64,000 nt of DNA from Pseudoalteromonas sp. MEBiC 03607 (GTDB taxonomy: Bacteria; Pseudomonadota; Gammaproteobacteria; Enterobacterales; Alteromonadaceae). The position numbers and the translations under genes were made by a program. The stretch lies in assembly GCF_004792295.1 (NCBI RefSeq), contig NZ_SRRY01000001.1:2304501-2368500 (forward strand), given 5' to 3'. Below are positions 9,533 to 20,150 of the stretch, in pieces. The notes beneath the pieces are model-generated. The model was not told the DNA's origin, ran no database searches, and saw nothing but the letters and a program-made list of their open reading frames with translations. Position 1 is the stretch's first letter. Each line of letters opens with the position of its first letter.

Positions 9533-11104
9533 ATGTCTAAAGATTTTATCTTGCCAGATATCGGCGAAGGCATCGTAGAGTGTGAAATTGTAGAGTGGTT
9601 AGTTGCAGAGGGCGATGCTGTAAAAGAAGACCAGCCTATTTGTGATGTGATGACCGACAAAGCGCTTGTGCAAATTCCAGCTGTCCATGATGGTGTGATC
9701 AGCAAGCTATATTATGCGAAAGGTGATATTGCGAAAGTCCATGCGCCATTATTTGCAATGGATGTTGATGGCGAAGCACCAACACAAAGCGAAGAAGCTC
9801 AAGCTCCTGCGGCTACTGAAGCACCATCTGAGACTGGTGAGCACTTAGAAGATTTCATTTTGCCAGATATCGGTGAAGGTATCGTTGAGTGTGAAATTGT
9901 TGAGTGGTTAGTGAGTGAAGGCGATGAAGTCGTTGAAGACCAAGCTGTGTGTGATGTAATGACAGACAAAGCATTGGTGCAAATTCCGGCTAAATACACA
10001 GGTAAAGTGAAAAAGCTTTATTACCAAAAAGGTGATATTGCAGCGGTTCATAGCCCATTATTTCAAATGAGTATTGCGGGCCAAAGCGCAGAGCCTGATG
10101 TAAGCTCTGCGGTAGTTAAAGCACAAACAAATGCAGTGACTAAATCTGCAGAAAAGTCAGCACCTGCATCTAGCGCAACTAAACAACTTAACAAAAAAGC
10201 AGTTGCTTCACCTGCTGTTCGTCGTAAAGCCCGCGAACTAGATGTTGATTTAACGCAAGTACCAGGCTCTGGTAAAAATGGCCGGATTTATAAACAAGAT
10301 ATCGAAGATTTCTTAAACGAAACACCAAGCCAAGAAACACAACAACAAGCTGCGCCAAAAGCGGCAGAACCAGCGGCAACTGTAACAGCAGTGTCTGGTG
10401 GTAGTCGTGTTGAGCCAATTAAAGGCATTAAAGCCGCAATGGCTAAGCAAATGGTTGCCTCAGTTTCGACAATTCCTCACTTTACATTCTGTGATGAAAT
10501 CGACCTGACTAAACTAATTGCAATGCGCAGCGAGTTAAAAGAGCAGTATAAGCAACAGGGCGTTAAGCTCACTATGATGCCGTTCTTTATCAAAGCGCTG
10601 TCATTAGCTATTAAGCAATTCCCAGTACTTAACTCACAAGTTAATGATGATTGCAGTGAGCTGACTTACTTTGATGATCATAACATCGGTATGGCGGTTG
10701 ATTCTAAGATTGGTTTACTCGTGCCAAACATTAAATCATGTCAGTCAAAGAGCATTGTAGATGTTGCAAATGAGGTTACTCGTTTAACTGAAGCGGCACG
10801 TGATGGTCGTGTTTCACCAGATGATTTGAAAGGCGGCACTATTAGCATTTCTAACATCGGTGCGATTGGCGGCACAATTGCAACTCCGATCATCAATAAA
10901 CCTGAAGTAGCGATTGTTGCTTTAGGTAAACTGCAGCATTTACCTCGTTTTGATGCACAAGGTAATGTAATTTCAGCTGCTATTATGCAAGTAAGTTGGT
11001 CTGGCGACCACCGCGTGATTGATGGCGGAACGATTGCCCGCTTCAACAATTTGTGGAAGTCATACTTAGAAGATCCTGCAAAAATGATGATGGCGATGAG
11101 CTAA
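9533..11104 (+). CDS. bkdB: Branched-chain 2-oxoacid dehydrogenase E2 (lipoamide acyltransferase) with two lipoyl domains
   Basis: The core of the complex, moving the acyl group from E1 to CoA. Domain order in 523 residues: lipoyl domain 1 (about 4-79, lipoyl lysine K43 in DVMTDKALVQIP), an Ala/Glu/Pro linker, lipoyl domain 2 (about 106-182, K146 in the same motif), a second linker, the E3/E1-binding domain (ASPAVRRKARELDVDLTQVP), a third linker, and the catalytic acetyltransferase domain ending with the active-site histidine in SWSGDHRVIDGGTIARF. Two near-identical lipoyl domains imply an internal duplication. No lpd (E3) gene follows, so E3 must be encoded elsewhere. A GGAG site precedes the start. 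Confidence 0.95.
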   Translation: MSKDFILPDIGEGIVECEIVEWLVAEGDAVKEDQPICDVMTDKALVQIPAVHDGVISKLYYAKGDIAKVHAPLFAMDVDGEAPTQSEEAQAPAATEAPSETGEHLEDFILPDIGEGIVECEIVEWLVSEGDEVVEDQAVCDVMTDKALVQIPAKYTGKVKKLYYQKGDIAAVHSPLFQMSIAGQSAEPDVSSAVVKAQTNAVTKSAEKSAPASSATKQLNKKAVASPAVRRKARELDVDLTQVPGSGKNGRIYKQDIEDFLNETPSQETQQQAAPKAAEPAATVTAVSGGSRVEPIKGIKAAMAKQMVASVSTIPHFTFCDEIDLTKLIAMRSELKEQYKQQGVKLTMMPFFIKALSLAIKQFPVLNSQVNDDCSELTYFDDHNIGMAVDSKIGLLVPNIKSCQSKSIVDVANEVTRLTEAARDGRVSPDDLKGGTISISNIGAIGGTIATPIINKPEVAIVALGKLQHLPRFDAQGNVISAAIMQVSWSGDHRVIDGGTIARFNNLWKSYLEDPAKMMMAMS

Positions 11105-11118
11105 CATTAACAAGCATT

Positions 11119-11144
11119 AAAAAACCAGCCTCGGCTGGTTTTTT
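11119..11144 (+). terminator. Terminator of the bkd operon
   Basis: AAAAAACCAGCC/GGCTGGTTTTTT forms a 12-bp stem around TC. The symmetric A and T runs could end the convergent permease gene as well. Confidence 0.88.
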
Positions 11145-11161
11145 ATTATCTAAAGCAAAAA

Positions 11162-12337
11162 TTATATTCCGTAAAAGTACAAGCCATAACCGAATAACAG
11201 TGCAGGTATTGTTGAATACACAGTTGCCATTAACGCTGCTTTTGGTGCTAATGCGATTGCTGGGAATAGGGCGTCGCCATCATTCGAAATTGCATTTGCT
11301 GCCATAGCACTAAATGGAATAATACCTTGAATATAGAGTGTCATTACGACAATTTGCGGCCCACAACCAGGTAATAAACCAATGGCTACAGCCACCAGCG
11401 GTGCCAAATATGCGTAGTCAGAAAACCATGCGCTCAAATTTATACCAGCCAGATTAACTAAAATTTCAAAAAGCATAAAACTGGCGACAACCCAGGCCGT
11501 AACAAAGTGGGTGTCCATTAAAACCTTTGTTAGTTTTGAAGGTGGAGTACAAGGAGCCTCTTCACTGGTTACTTGTTTATAACTGCTGCCTTTAGATGAA
11601 AGAGCCCATACAACTACAGTGAATAACGCCATAATCGAGCCAAATAGGGTGATACCTTGATTAACGCTATCACCGAATACGCTAAGGTCGGTATTGGTGG
11701 CGATAACAAAGGCAACTATCAAGCTTGGTACTAGGGCCAATTTCCAAACAGGGCGGCTAAATTTCAAAGCGCTTGGTTGGCACTGCGGCGGTTCTGTGTA
11801 TTCGCTTGCTTCATCAGGTTGAAATTTATCAGCTTTATGAAATGTGTTAACTAACTGACCGCTAATAACGCCCACAGCAACACCGATTAACATCATTAAT
11901 AAACCATCAAGTGGGCGAGTGGCTAATAGCAAAAAAGCAGCATCCCCCATGGTTGCGGTTAAGACTGCAACAACAGAACCAAAACTAGCTTGTTTTTTGG
12001 TAAATTGGGTTACCACAATAATGGCACCCCCACAGCCAGGTAAAGCACCTAAGATTGAAGCAAAACTCACTTCTAGAATGCCTGATTTAGCACGTAAATA
12101 GCTAAGCTGTAACTGAGGAAGGCGATCAATAAGGTAGTAATAGATTAATAAGGTGGCTGCAACAAATACTGATACTTGAAAAAAAGCATCACTTAAAGCT
12201 TGAAGGGTAAATTCACGCGTTGTTGGTACTACTAATGCAACAAGCAAAAGAAGGGGTAAAAACAAGCGTTTATTATCCGTAATATAACACCTCACTTTTT
12301 TAGGAATGAAACTCGATGTTTGTGTTAATGAGAGCAT
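11162..12337 (-). CDS. Putative 10-TM heavy-metal exporter (ArsP_2/DUF2899-like permease)
   Basis: A polytopic inner-membrane protein of about 391 residues, started at ATG 12337 (MLSLTQTSSF); a TTG three codons earlier lies too close to its AGG. It is an internal duplication: LGALPGCGGAIIVVTQF with GDAAFLLLA in the first half, and IGLLPGCGPQIVVMTLYIQG with NDGDALFPAIALAPKAA in the second. The paired PGCG motifs at kinks of membrane helices fit the family that databases call putative manganese transporter or heavy-metal exporter. A hydrophilic loop (HKADKFQPDEASEYTEPP) separates the halves. A Fur-box-like sequence lies about 50 bases upstream, suggesting iron control. The substrate is not known. 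Confidence 0.75.
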   Translation of the reverse strand: MLSLTQTSSFIPKKVRCYITDNKRLFLPLLLLVALVVPTTREFTLQALSDAFFQVSVFVAATLLIYYYLIDRLPQLQLSYLRAKSGILEVSFASILGALPGCGGAIIVVTQFTKKQASFGSVVAVLTATMGDAAFLLLATRPLDGLLMMLIGVAVGVISGQLVNTFHKADKFQPDEASEYTEPPQCQPSALKFSRPVWKLALVPSLIVAFVIATNTDLSVFGDSVNQGITLFGSIMALFTVVVWALSSKGSSYKQVTSEEAPCTPPSKLTKVLMDTHFVTAWVVASFMLFEILVNLAGINLSAWFSDYAYLAPLVAVAIGLLPGCGPQIVVMTLYIQGIIPFSAMAANAISNDGDALFPAIALAPKAALMATVYSTIPALLFGYGLYFYGI

Positions 12338-12384
12338 ACAGTGCAACCTAAAAATTAATCAGGTTACACTGTAAATTAGATTTT

Positions 12385-12404
12385 AATGAAAATCAATCTC
12401 ATTT
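12385..12404 (-). promoter_or_regulatory. Fur-box-like operator before the metal permease
   Basis: On the minus strand the sequence reads AAATGAGATTGATTTTCATT. Its central 15 bases match TGATAATGATTATCA at 12 positions by eye. It sits about 48 bases upstream of the permease start codon and just beyond the stop of the M28 peptidase gene, a proper place for an operator of the permease. Fur itself is encoded at 1006-1449. This is a visual match only. Confidence 0.55.
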
Positions 12405-12408
12405 GCAT

Positions 12409-14034
12409 CTATTGACGTTGGAACTCTGAAGTAGCATTCCATTTAGGCCATTCTTTACGCTCAGAAATATCAAAACCTACTTGATAGAATAACTGAAGAT
12501 CCTGAACGGCACCTGATAAATCCCATTCATCACGGTAACGATCACATGGCTGATGGTAACAACCACGAAGCACTAAACTCATACGCTTACGGTAATTTGC
12601 TGTTTCTTCATCAAGGGCTTCACTACCGCCACCGGCATACATTGCTGGTACACCCATGTTTGCAAATGCAAAGTGATCAGAGCGATAGTAACCACCTGAA
12701 GACGGTTTAGGGTCGCCAGATACTGTACGGCCTTGTGCTTTTGCAGCTGTTTCTAGCAGACTATCCATTTCTGATTTGCCAATACCAACAACACTGATAT
12801 CTTTAACTTTACCTAATAAGTTCAAGCTATCCATATTGATGTTTGCAACAGTTTGAGAAGCTGGGATCACAGGGTTTGCAGCATAATATTTAGAGCCAAG
12901 TAAACCTTGCTCTTCAGCCGTGACAGCTAAGAATGTCATTGAGCGGCTAGGGTGCTCTGGTAAACTTGCAAACGCTTCTGCCACTTCAATTAAACCTGCA
13001 GTGCCAGTCGCATTATCGTGGGCACCATTATAGATTTGGTCGCCTTTACGGGTTTTATCTGTACCAAGGTGGTCCCAGTGAGCAGAATAAATGATGTGCT
13101 CATCTGGCTTTTCGCTACCCGGTAAAGTCGCGATAAAGTTATACGAAATTGACTTTTTAATCGTATTGTTTACTTCAACGCTGGCTGTTAGGTCGCCCAT
13201 ATCAACATGGTAAGCACCTTTTGCAGCATTTGCTTTCATGGTGTCGAAATCTAAACCGGCTTTCGAGAACAACTCTTTAGCAACGTCTGTGGTTACCCAG
13301 CCTTCAACAGCAACACGATCCATGTTGTTGTTTTCTTTTTGGAAACCAAACTGTTCGCCGCTCCAAGAGTTTTCAACAACAGACCAAGGGTAAGAAGCTG
13401 GTGCTGTTTCGTGAATGATAATTGCACCTGCTGCACCTTGACGGCTCGCTTCTTCGTATTTGTACGTCCAACGACCATAGTAGGTCATGGCATCACCGGT
13501 GAATAAATCAGGGTTTTTAGTCGCAAAACCAGGATCGTTTACCAGCATGACAACTGTTTTGCCTTTTACGTCCAGGCCTTCGTAGTCGTTCCAGTTGTAT
13601 TCAGGTGCATTGACACCATAACCAACAAACACAAGTTCTGAGTCTTTAATACTTTCTTTTGCACTTATGCGGCTACTGCCCATAACCATGTCTTTTTTGT
13701 ATTGGTAATCTTTGCCACCAATAGTCAGTACCATGTTTGAATCTGCTTCAAGTGAAACAAGCGGTACTTCTTGTAAGAAACTATCACCGTTACCCGGCTC
13801 AAAACCTAATGCTTTGAATTGTTCAGTTAAATAGGCAAGGGTAAGCTCTTCACCTTTTGATGATGGTGCACGGCCGCCAAACTCATCTGATGCCAACACT
13901 TTAATATGCTCAGCTAATTGCTCTGAGTTAATGCTTTGATAGGCTTTTTCTACATCATTTGAAGTGATACTTGTTGAAGCACAGCCTGCAATGATAGCAC
14001 TTGCAAGGAGTGTCACTGGAAAATAGCGTTTCAT
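12409..14034 (-). CDS. Secreted M28-family metallopeptidase (lipoprotein, PA-domain insert)
   Basis: A zinc aminopeptidase-like exoenzyme of 541 residues. The N-terminus MKRYFPVTLLASAIIAGC is a lipoprotein signal ending in a lipobox Cys, so it is probably anchored in the outer membrane. The region around residues 120-290 (ELVFVGYGVNAPEYNW, GAAGAIIIHE) fits a protease-associated domain. The catalytic domain supplies the M28 ligands: YSAHWDHLG, GAHDNATGTAGLIEVA, the catalytic glutamate pair in VTAEEQGLLGSKYY, INMDSLNLLG, and YRSDHFAFANMGVPAMY. It has no cotranscribed partner. The role is likely nutrient peptide breakdown. Confidence 0.9.
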   Translation of the reverse strand: MKRYFPVTLLASAIIAGCASTSITSNDVEKAYQSINSEQLAEHIKVLASDEFGGRAPSSKGEELTLAYLTEQFKALGFEPGNGDSFLQEVPLVSLEADSNMVLTIGGKDYQYKKDMVMGSSRISAKESIKDSELVFVGYGVNAPEYNWNDYEGLDVKGKTVVMLVNDPGFATKNPDLFTGDAMTYYGRWTYKYEEASRQGAAGAIIIHETAPASYPWSVVENSWSGEQFGFQKENNNMDRVAVEGWVTTDVAKELFSKAGLDFDTMKANAAKGAYHVDMGDLTASVEVNNTIKKSISYNFIATLPGSEKPDEHIIYSAHWDHLGTDKTRKGDQIYNGAHDNATGTAGLIEVAEAFASLPEHPSRSMTFLAVTAEEQGLLGSKYYAANPVIPASQTVANINMDSLNLLGKVKDISVVGIGKSEMDSLLETAAKAQGRTVSGDPKPSSGGYYRSDHFAFANMGVPAMYAGGGSEALDEETANYRKRMSLVLRGCYHQPCDRYRDEWDLSGAVQDLQLFYQVGFDISERKEWPKWNATSEFQRQ

Positions 14035-14145
14035 AATAGCTCTTTTTTTGTTTTATGGTGGCATTAGTATATGAGGTTCTATTAATGAGAACCAGTTTTT
14101 GCGGTAAACTAGTCACAATACATCAAGAAGTTAATATATTACGCA

Positions 14146-14958
14146 ATGAAACGATTTACCGCACCCGAGCAGTGGTCTACACAATACTTAACAACCGGTG
14201 CCTTTGCTGATTTAGCAACACTATTTAATATAGATAAGCTATCAGATTGGCCTTCATGTCACTGGTTTAGTCAGTATCTGAATGCACAAACATCACAAGG
14301 CACCGCCATTAGTTTTGTTGAAGATGAAAAATTTGCTGACGAAACTCGCTATTACGAACAAATTATCTTTGAAACTGGGCAAGTACCAACAAGACAACAA
14401 AATTGGCACGACCTTTTTGGCGGATTTATTTGGTGTTTATTCCCAAAAACCAAAGCGCTGATCAATCATCAACATATAGAAGAAATTAAACTACACGGTC
14501 TAAAAGAGCGTAGCAAACATAGAAACGCACTAACTTTATTTGATGAATGTGGTGTCGTGCTTGCAATTACAGAACAAAGTTGGCAACAGCTATTACGCGG
14601 CCACCAATGGCAACAGGCGTTTGTTGAGCAGCGACAACAATGGGGGCAAAGTATTAGGCCATATATGTTTGGTCACGCTAATTACGAAATGCTCACTCAG
14701 CCTTATATAGGCCTAACAGGTAAGGCTTTGTTTGTTGTTGTTCCTGATGACATATTTTGTAAAGATTTAAGCGAGCAATATGCGTATCTAGATCAACGTC
14801 TTTATGAGATGATAAAAAATGATGATTGCTTGCGGGACAATAAAAATTTATCGCCGCTGCCATTGTTAGGTGTGCCGGGTTGGTGGACTGACAATGAAAA
14901 TCCAGATTTTTATAGTAATACCGATTACTTTAGACCGAAACGAAGGAAACGCACATGA
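14146..14958 (+). CDS. DUF3025 family protein
   Basis: A 270-residue cytoplasmic protein with no signal or membrane segment. The motif QNWHDLFGGFIWCLFPKTK followed by the HGLKERSKHRNALTLFDECG region is what I recognise as DUF3025, a family of unknown function in proteobacteria. Many Trp and His residues are conserved-looking (GVPGWWTDNENPDFY near the end). The stop overlaps the start of natA (ATGA), so it is coupled to the ABC exporter genes here; whether that is functional is not clear. Confidence 0.8.
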   Translation: MKRFTAPEQWSTQYLTTGAFADLATLFNIDKLSDWPSCHWFSQYLNAQTSQGTAISFVEDEKFADETRYYEQIIFETGQVPTRQQNWHDLFGGFIWCLFPKTKALINHQHIEEIKLHGLKERSKHRNALTLFDECGVVLAITEQSWQQLLRGHQWQQAFVEQRQQWGQSIRPYMFGHANYEMLTQPYIGLTGKALFVVVPDDIFCKDLSEQYAYLDQRLYEMIKNDDCLRDNKNLSPLPLLGVPGWWTDNENPDFYSNTDYFRPKRRKRT

Positions 14959-15743
14959 TTGAAGTCGCAGGGCTTAAGAAAAAGTTTAAGCTAACGAAAG
15001 ATCATAAAAAAAATAAAACGGACAATATAGATCCCCGTGAAGATAAAGAGTTTTTTCATTCTGTAAGAGACGTTAGCTTTCAATGTAATAAAGGCGAAGT
15101 GCTAGGGTTGTTAGGTCCAAATGGTGCTGGCAAAACGACCACTTTAAGAATGATTTCAACAGCTTTAAAACCAGATGAAGGTAGTATTACTATCTCTGGG
15201 CACGATATTGTTAAAAAGCCATTAGTTGGCCGTAAATCAATTGGATTTCTGTCTGGCAGTACTGGCTTATACGGGCGTTTGACGGTTAAAGAAAACATAG
15301 AATATTTTGCCCGTTTACATGGTATGAGCAAAAAAGCAGTAGCAGCACGTTGTGATGAGTTATTTACATTACTTGATATGCACAACTTTATTGATAAACG
15401 CGCCGAAAACCTTTCAACGGGTATGAAACAAAAAGCCAATATTGCTCGCGCTGTTGTTCATCACCCTGACGTGGTTATTCTTGATGAGCCAACGACTGGC
15501 TTAGACATTATGACTACCCAAACTGTTATTAACTTTATTCGTGGCCTTAAAGAGCAGGGTACACCGGTTATTTTCTCAACTCACCACTTAGATGAAGTAG
15601 CATTACTTTGCGATCGGGTTGCGGTAATTAATCAAGGTATTAGCTGTTTTGATGGCACCTTAGATGAGTTTAAACAAACGGGTAAAAGCGAAGAGCTAAA
15701 CCAAGCGTTTATGAATATTTTAACGGAGAGCCGTGATGTTTGA
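14955..15743 (+). CDS. natA: NatA-type ABC transporter ATP-binding protein
   Basis: The ATPase of a two-gene exporter of the Na+-efflux (NatAB) type. The 262 residues contain Walker A LGPNGAGKTTTLR, the Q-loop region, the signature LSTGMKQKANIARAVVHHPD, Walker B VVILDEPTTGLD and the switch histidine in FSTHHLDEV. A charged insertion (KDHKKNKTDNIDPREDKE) lies close to the N-terminus. It overlaps both neighbours by a few bases, so DUF3025, natA and natB are translated as one unit. The substrate, sodium or another compound, is by family analogy only. Confidence 0.9.
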   Translation: MIEVAGLKKKFKLTKDHKKNKTDNIDPREDKEFFHSVRDVSFQCNKGEVLGLLGPNGAGKTTTLRMISTALKPDEGSITISGHDIVKKPLVGRKSIGFLSGSTGLYGRLTVKENIEYFARLHGMSKKAVAARCDELFTLLDMHNFIDKRAENLSTGMKQKANIARAVVHHPDVVILDEPTTGLDIMTTQTVINFIRGLKEQGTPVIFSTHHLDEVALLCDRVAVINQGISCFDGTLDEFKQTGKSEELNQAFMNILTESRDV

Positions 15744-16944
15744 AGTATTTAAAAAGGAATTAAAAGAGCTGCTACGTGACCGTAAAACCTTGATATTCGT
15801 CGTTGCTCTTCCGGTTGCTATATTCCCACTGTTATTTGCTGTTATGGCATTTATTAGCTCGCAAGCGGCACTTGAGGCCGAGCAAGAAGTGCACACCTAC
15901 GCAATTATTAATGGTAACTACGCGCAAGAGTTTACAGATAAGGTGTTTTACCACAAAAGCTTTACTTTATATAAAGGCGACGAAACCTTTAATAGCGTAG
16001 AAGATCTCACTAATGCGGTAAAAGCAGGCACCATCGACATGGGTATCTATTTACCGTCAGACGCAAAGCAAACACTAGACGACGCTAAGCAAAGTGAATG
16101 GCAAGTTGTTTATAACGATGCAAAGGCAATTAACTTTTTATTTGACCGCGTTAAAGAGCTTGCAAAAGACTATGGCGATAAACTGCGTACTAGCAAATTA
16201 TTAAGCTTTGGCGTATCTGAGCAGCAACAAGCTGCCATTATCGAACCTATCAAAGTTGTAAAGGTTGATACCGCAGATAAACGTGAAAATCTGGGTGAGA
16301 AAATAGGTGGGTTTATTCCTTATCTACTTATTCCTCTGGTATTGATGGGTGCAACGTATCCTGCGATTGATTTAGGAGCTGGTGAAAAAGAACGTGGAAC
16401 GTTAGAAACTCTGCTACTAACACCAATAACACGCACTCAATTGGTACTTGGTAAGTTTATTACTTTATTAGCGTCATCGATTGCAACAACGACAATTACT
16501 GTATTGAGTATGGGAATATGGATCGCGGTTGCAATTGCGTTTGTTGATTTAGCTGTTGTTAAAAACGCATTTAGCTCTTTAACGGTATTAGATTTAGGGC
16601 TGATTTTTGTGTTGTTATTGCCTATAGCTGCAATCTTCTCATCATTAGCGCTGGCTATTTCTATTTATGCGCGAACCTTTAAAGAAGCACAAAACTACAT
16701 GGCACCACTAAGCATGGGTGTCATTTTTCCAATTATGGTTGCTTTAATGCCGAATGTTGAACTGACGAGCAAAACCGCTTTTATTCCAGTGACAAACGTT
16801 GCGTTGGCAATAAAAGAAATCATTAAAGGCACCGTCGATTACACACTTGTGGGTTTAATTTTCCTAGCGACAGTGATTGTCGCAGGTGCATTACTCGCAT
16901 TTTGTGTTAAATGGTTTAATAAAGAGGATGTACTGTTCCGCTAG
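15736..16944 (+). CDS. natB: NatB-type ABC transporter permease
   Basis: The membrane partner of natA, 402 residues from ATG 15736; GGAGAG five bases upstream decides this start over the GTG immediately before it. Architecture: one N-terminal helix (TLIFVVALPVAIFPLLFAVM), a large extracytoplasmic domain (about residues 45-190), then a block of five helices including FIPYLLIPLVLMGATYPAIDL and the ABC-2 permease motif GAGEKERGTLETLLLTPI. This matches the ABC-2 (NatB/CcmB-like) exporter fold. A terminator follows. Confidence 0.9.
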   Translation: MFEVFKKELKELLRDRKTLIFVVALPVAIFPLLFAVMAFISSQAALEAEQEVHTYAIINGNYAQEFTDKVFYHKSFTLYKGDETFNSVEDLTNAVKAGTIDMGIYLPSDAKQTLDDAKQSEWQVVYNDAKAINFLFDRVKELAKDYGDKLRTSKLLSFGVSEQQQAAIIEPIKVVKVDTADKRENLGEKIGGFIPYLLIPLVLMGATYPAIDLGAGEKERGTLETLLLTPITRTQLVLGKFITLLASSIATTTITVLSMGIWIAVAIAFVDLAVVKNAFSSLTVLDLGLIFVLLLPIAAIFSSLALAISIYARTFKEAQNYMAPLSMGVIFPIMVALMPNVELTSKTAFIPVTNVALAIKEIIKGTVDYTLVGLIFLATVIVAGALLAFCVKWFNKEDVLFR

Positions 16945-16966
16945 TCAAAATTCTGGCTAATAAAAG

Positions 16967-16988
16967 AGCACCGCAGCGGTGCTTTTTT
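16967..16988 (+). terminator. Terminator after natB
   Basis: The palindrome AGCACCGC/GCGGTGCT is followed by TTTTT. Confidence 0.85.
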
Positions 16989-17108
16989 ATTGTCTGTATG
17001 AAAGTAAAAATACGTCTTAGTGGTTTTGTTTTTTATTTACGATCAATCTTTATTATTATGATTTTGACCTATACTGAAGGAAGACTCGCATAATAGGCAA
17101 TTGATTAA

Positions 17109-20100
17109 ATGGACTATGTACAGCCGGGACGTATTTTTAGTCGCCATAAAATCCCCATTATTACCTTGTTTGTGTTAGTAATCGCGGCAGGCTTAATCAC
17201 AGTACAATACGAATACTCGCTGCGTGAACAATTATTTGAACGTACTCAAATAAAGATGCAAAGAGAACTGACTGATAAAGAAGCTGCTTTACGCTCTGTA
17301 TTTAGAGAAAATATTTCTGCACTTAACTTTCTAGATGCAACCCCACCTATTATGGCCATTATGCGCGCCACTAATGAGCAACAAATAGATCCTGTACTTG
17401 GAACACCTATTTCAGCATGGAAAGACAGGTTAGCAAAAATTTTCAGTGGTTTTATGACTACAGATAAGAATATAGCCCAAGCAAGGTATATTTACATTGC
17501 AGATAACGGTAAAGAAGTTGTAAGAGTCGATAATATAGATGGTCAAGTTATTCGTGTGGCAGAGGATAAGCTACAACATAAAGGCAACAGAGAATACATG
17601 ACCATCACCTCACAATTAGCAAATGGCTTTGTATATATTTCGCCAATTAATTACAACCGAGAAAACGGCCAAATTCAGCAACCCTATGTGTCTAGTTACA
17701 GGGTTTCTAAACTGGTTCAAGATGCCAATGGAAGCCCATTTGCGGTACTGATCATAAACTACTTTGCAGACAATCTATTACGAGAGCTTACAGCTGATAC
17801 TGATAAGCAGTTTAATGTGTACTTGCTTAATGCTAACCAGCAATATTTGTATCACCCAGATGAAACATACCGGTTTAGTTTTGAGTTAGGGAGCGATAAA
17901 TCATGGTCTAAGGATTTTTCTGCAAATCAAAACATAAACACAGTCGATTTTTTTGATGCTTTTTATCTACATAAGCAACTTTACTTAAAACAAACTGTGG
18001 AATTTAAAAACGGTATAAAAATGGCACCATTAACGATTGCGGTGTCAGTTGATACAGATGACTTACTAAAAAAATTAGAGCAAAAGCGAAACAAATTTAT
18101 CTTTCTAATCTGTTTAGCAATTATATGCGTTATAACTGTATTTATTATCTATCAGCGCAACATTAACAGAAAGCTTGAATTAAATTTTTTGAAAGAAAAA
18201 AACAGCAAGATTATCGAAAGTTCTTCAGATTCAATTTTCATGATTATGCCAAATGGGATCATTTGCTATGCAAATAAAACTGCAAAAACTTTTTTTGGCA
18301 TTGAGCAAAACAAAACTGAATTTGAGCAGCTATTTAATTTTAACGATGAAGATTTTTTAGGCGTCAAACATGCTATAAAAACAGATGAGCCTTGTTCATT
18401 TGAAGCTATTCATATTGATCATAATAAAACGCATTATTTTTCAATTACTCTCGCGACGATATATGACGCAGCGAATCAACAAACTCAGTTAGCAGCAATT
18501 GCTAGGAATATTGATACGCTAAAAAACGCGCAGCATCAGCTTGAAAAGTTAAATGACACTTTAGAAGAAGAAGTTAAAAAACGTACCGCTGAGCTTGAGT
18601 CTGCAACCGAGCAAGCTTTGGCAGCCAGTAAAGCTAAAAGTGAATTTGTCGCTAATATCTCCCATGAAATTCGCACCCCTATGAATGGGGTATTGGGGAT
18701 GCTAGAAATGCTTGAAGAGCAACCCCTAACAAAGCAACAGTTACAGTATTTACATTATGCAAATGCAAGTGCCAACTCGTTGATGACTTTAATAAACGAT
18801 ATTTTAGATTTTTCTAAGATTGAAGCAGGAAAGTTAGATTTAGATTTTCATGAGTTTGATGTTGTGGCGGTATGTAGTGATTTAATCACCTCAATGGCAA
18901 TGCAGGGGCATAAAAAGGGCCTCGAAGTGTTACTAGATACTTGTGATGTAAAACATCGAACTGTAATAGGTGATAGTCATCGTTTAAAACAGATATTAAA
19001 TAACTTATTAAGCAATGCGTTTAAATTTACGCACAAAGGTCATGTGCTTTTATCGGTGGCTGAACAACATATTGATGAACACGCTATACAATTGACGTTT
19101 GCAGTAATTGATACAGGAATTGGTATATCAGAGCAAAATCAAAGCAAGCTATTTGAAGTATTTACCCAAGAAGATTCAAGCACAACACGGCATTATGGTG
19201 GAAGTGGACTTGGATTATCGATCAGTCGGCGCCTCGCGCAGATGATGGGGGGAGATATAGTTGTTACAAGTCAAAAAGATGCAGGCAGTTGTTTTACAGC
19301 GACAATTTCAGTTGAAATTGTGCAGCAAGAAAAGCCATTAAATAAACCAATGGCATTATTGGCCGAAAAAAGAATTGGTTTAGCAGTAAGTTATGAAGTT
19401 TTAGCGCAGAACATTGAGAAAAAGCTGCAAAGTATATGTTTTCCGACTTATAAAAGTTTACAAAAAATAAAGTCTTTTAGTAGCAATGAACTTACTAGCT
19501 TTGACTTAATCATTATTGATCACAAACATGCAGAAATTGATAGCGTTATCAGCTATGCAAAACATAATACTGATAAATATTTAATGGTTTTGGGGATTTT
19601 ATCCTCCATGTCTAAACGACAACAATTGCCAGATAATATTATCTTTATTGCTAAACCCGTGACTAAAGATGAGTTAGTTTACCGATTAGCATTACTTTAT
19701 AAAGATTCAGATCATCTTATTGAACGTAAAAACCACGATGAAAAAGAGCGTATAGAGTTAGATTTATCAAACCGGTCTATTTTAATCGTGGATGACAACT
19801 TAATTAATATAGAAGTCAGTAAAGCAATATTACGAGATAGCCATATACATATTGAGTCTGCTAGTGATGGACTGGACGCTCTCGATGTGTTGAAAAATAA
19901 CAAATCAGTATTTGATTTAATTTTAATGGATTGCCAGATGCCCAATCTCAATGGTTATGACTGTACAAAAGCGATCCGTCAGGGAAAAGCAGGACAGCAA
20001 TACCAAGATGTTGTCATAATAGCCATGACGGCAAGCGCTATGGCAGGCGATAGAGAAAAGTGTTTAAGTGTTGGTATGAACGACTACATTACCAAGCCTA

Positions 20101-20150
20101 TAAAACAAGCCACATTACGTAAAAAATTAGCAATGTGGCTAAAAAACTAG
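17109..20150 (+). CDS. Orphan hybrid sensor histidine kinase
   Basis: A membrane-bound sensor kinase of 1013 residues. Helix 1 (about 15-35) and helix 2 (about 338-357, [20 protein letters not shown]) bracket a roughly 300-residue periplasmic sensor that looks like a dCache-type domain. Then come a PAS-like domain ([21 protein letters not shown] is its start), a coiled coil, the HisKA box with phospho-acceptor H519 ([17 protein letters not shown]), and the ATPase domain ([37 protein letters not shown]). A degenerate receiver follows, then a complete one with D941 in [13 protein letters not shown] and the lysine in YITKPI. No response regulator is adjacent. The ligand is unknown. Confidence 0.93.
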   Translation: MDYVQPGRIFSRHKIPIITLFVLVIAAGLITVQYEYSLREQLFERTQIKMQRELTDKEAALRSVFRENISALNFLDATPPIMAIMRATNEQQIDPVLGTPISAWKDRLAKIFSGFMTTDKNIAQARYIYIADNGKEVVRVDNIDGQVIRVAEDKLQHKGNREYMTITSQLANGFVYISPINYNRENGQIQQPYVSSYRVSKLVQDANGSPFAVLIINYFADNLLRELTADTDKQFNVYLLNANQQYLYHPDETYRFSFELGSDKSWSKDFSANQNINTVDFFDAFYLHKQLYLKQTVEFKNGIKMAPLTIAVSVDTDDLLKKLEQKRNKFIFLICLAIICVITVFIIYQRNINRKLELNFLKEKNSKIIESSSDSIFMIMPNGIICYANKTAKTFFGIEQNKTEFEQLFNFNDEDFLGVKHAIKTDEPCSFEAIHIDHNKTHYFSITLATIYDAANQQTQLAAIARNIDTLKNAQHQLEKLNDTLEEEVKKRTAELESATEQALAASKAKSEFVANISHEIRTPMNGVLGMLEMLEEQPLTKQQLQYLHYANASANSLMTLINDILDFSKIEAGKLDLDFHEFDVVAVCSDLITSMAMQGHKKGLEVLLDTCDVKHRTVIGDSHRLKQILNNLLSNAFKFTHKGHVLLSVAEQHIDEHAIQLTFAVIDTGIGISEQNQSKLFEVFTQEDSSTTRHYGGSGLGLSISRRLAQMMGGDIVVTSQKDAGSCFTATISVEIVQQEKPLNKPMALLAEKRIGLAVSYEVLAQNIEKKLQSICFPTYKSLQKIKSFSSNELTSFDLIIIDHKHAEIDSVISYAKHNTDKYLMVLGILSSMSKRQQLPDNIIFIAKPVTKDELVYRLALLYKDSDHLIERKNHDEKERIELDLSNRSILIVDDNLINIEVSKAILRDSHIHIESASDGLDALDVLKNNKSVFDLILMDCQMPNLNGYDCTKAIRQGKAGQQYQDVVIIAMTASAMAGDREKCLSVGMNDYITKPIKQATLRKKLAMWLKN

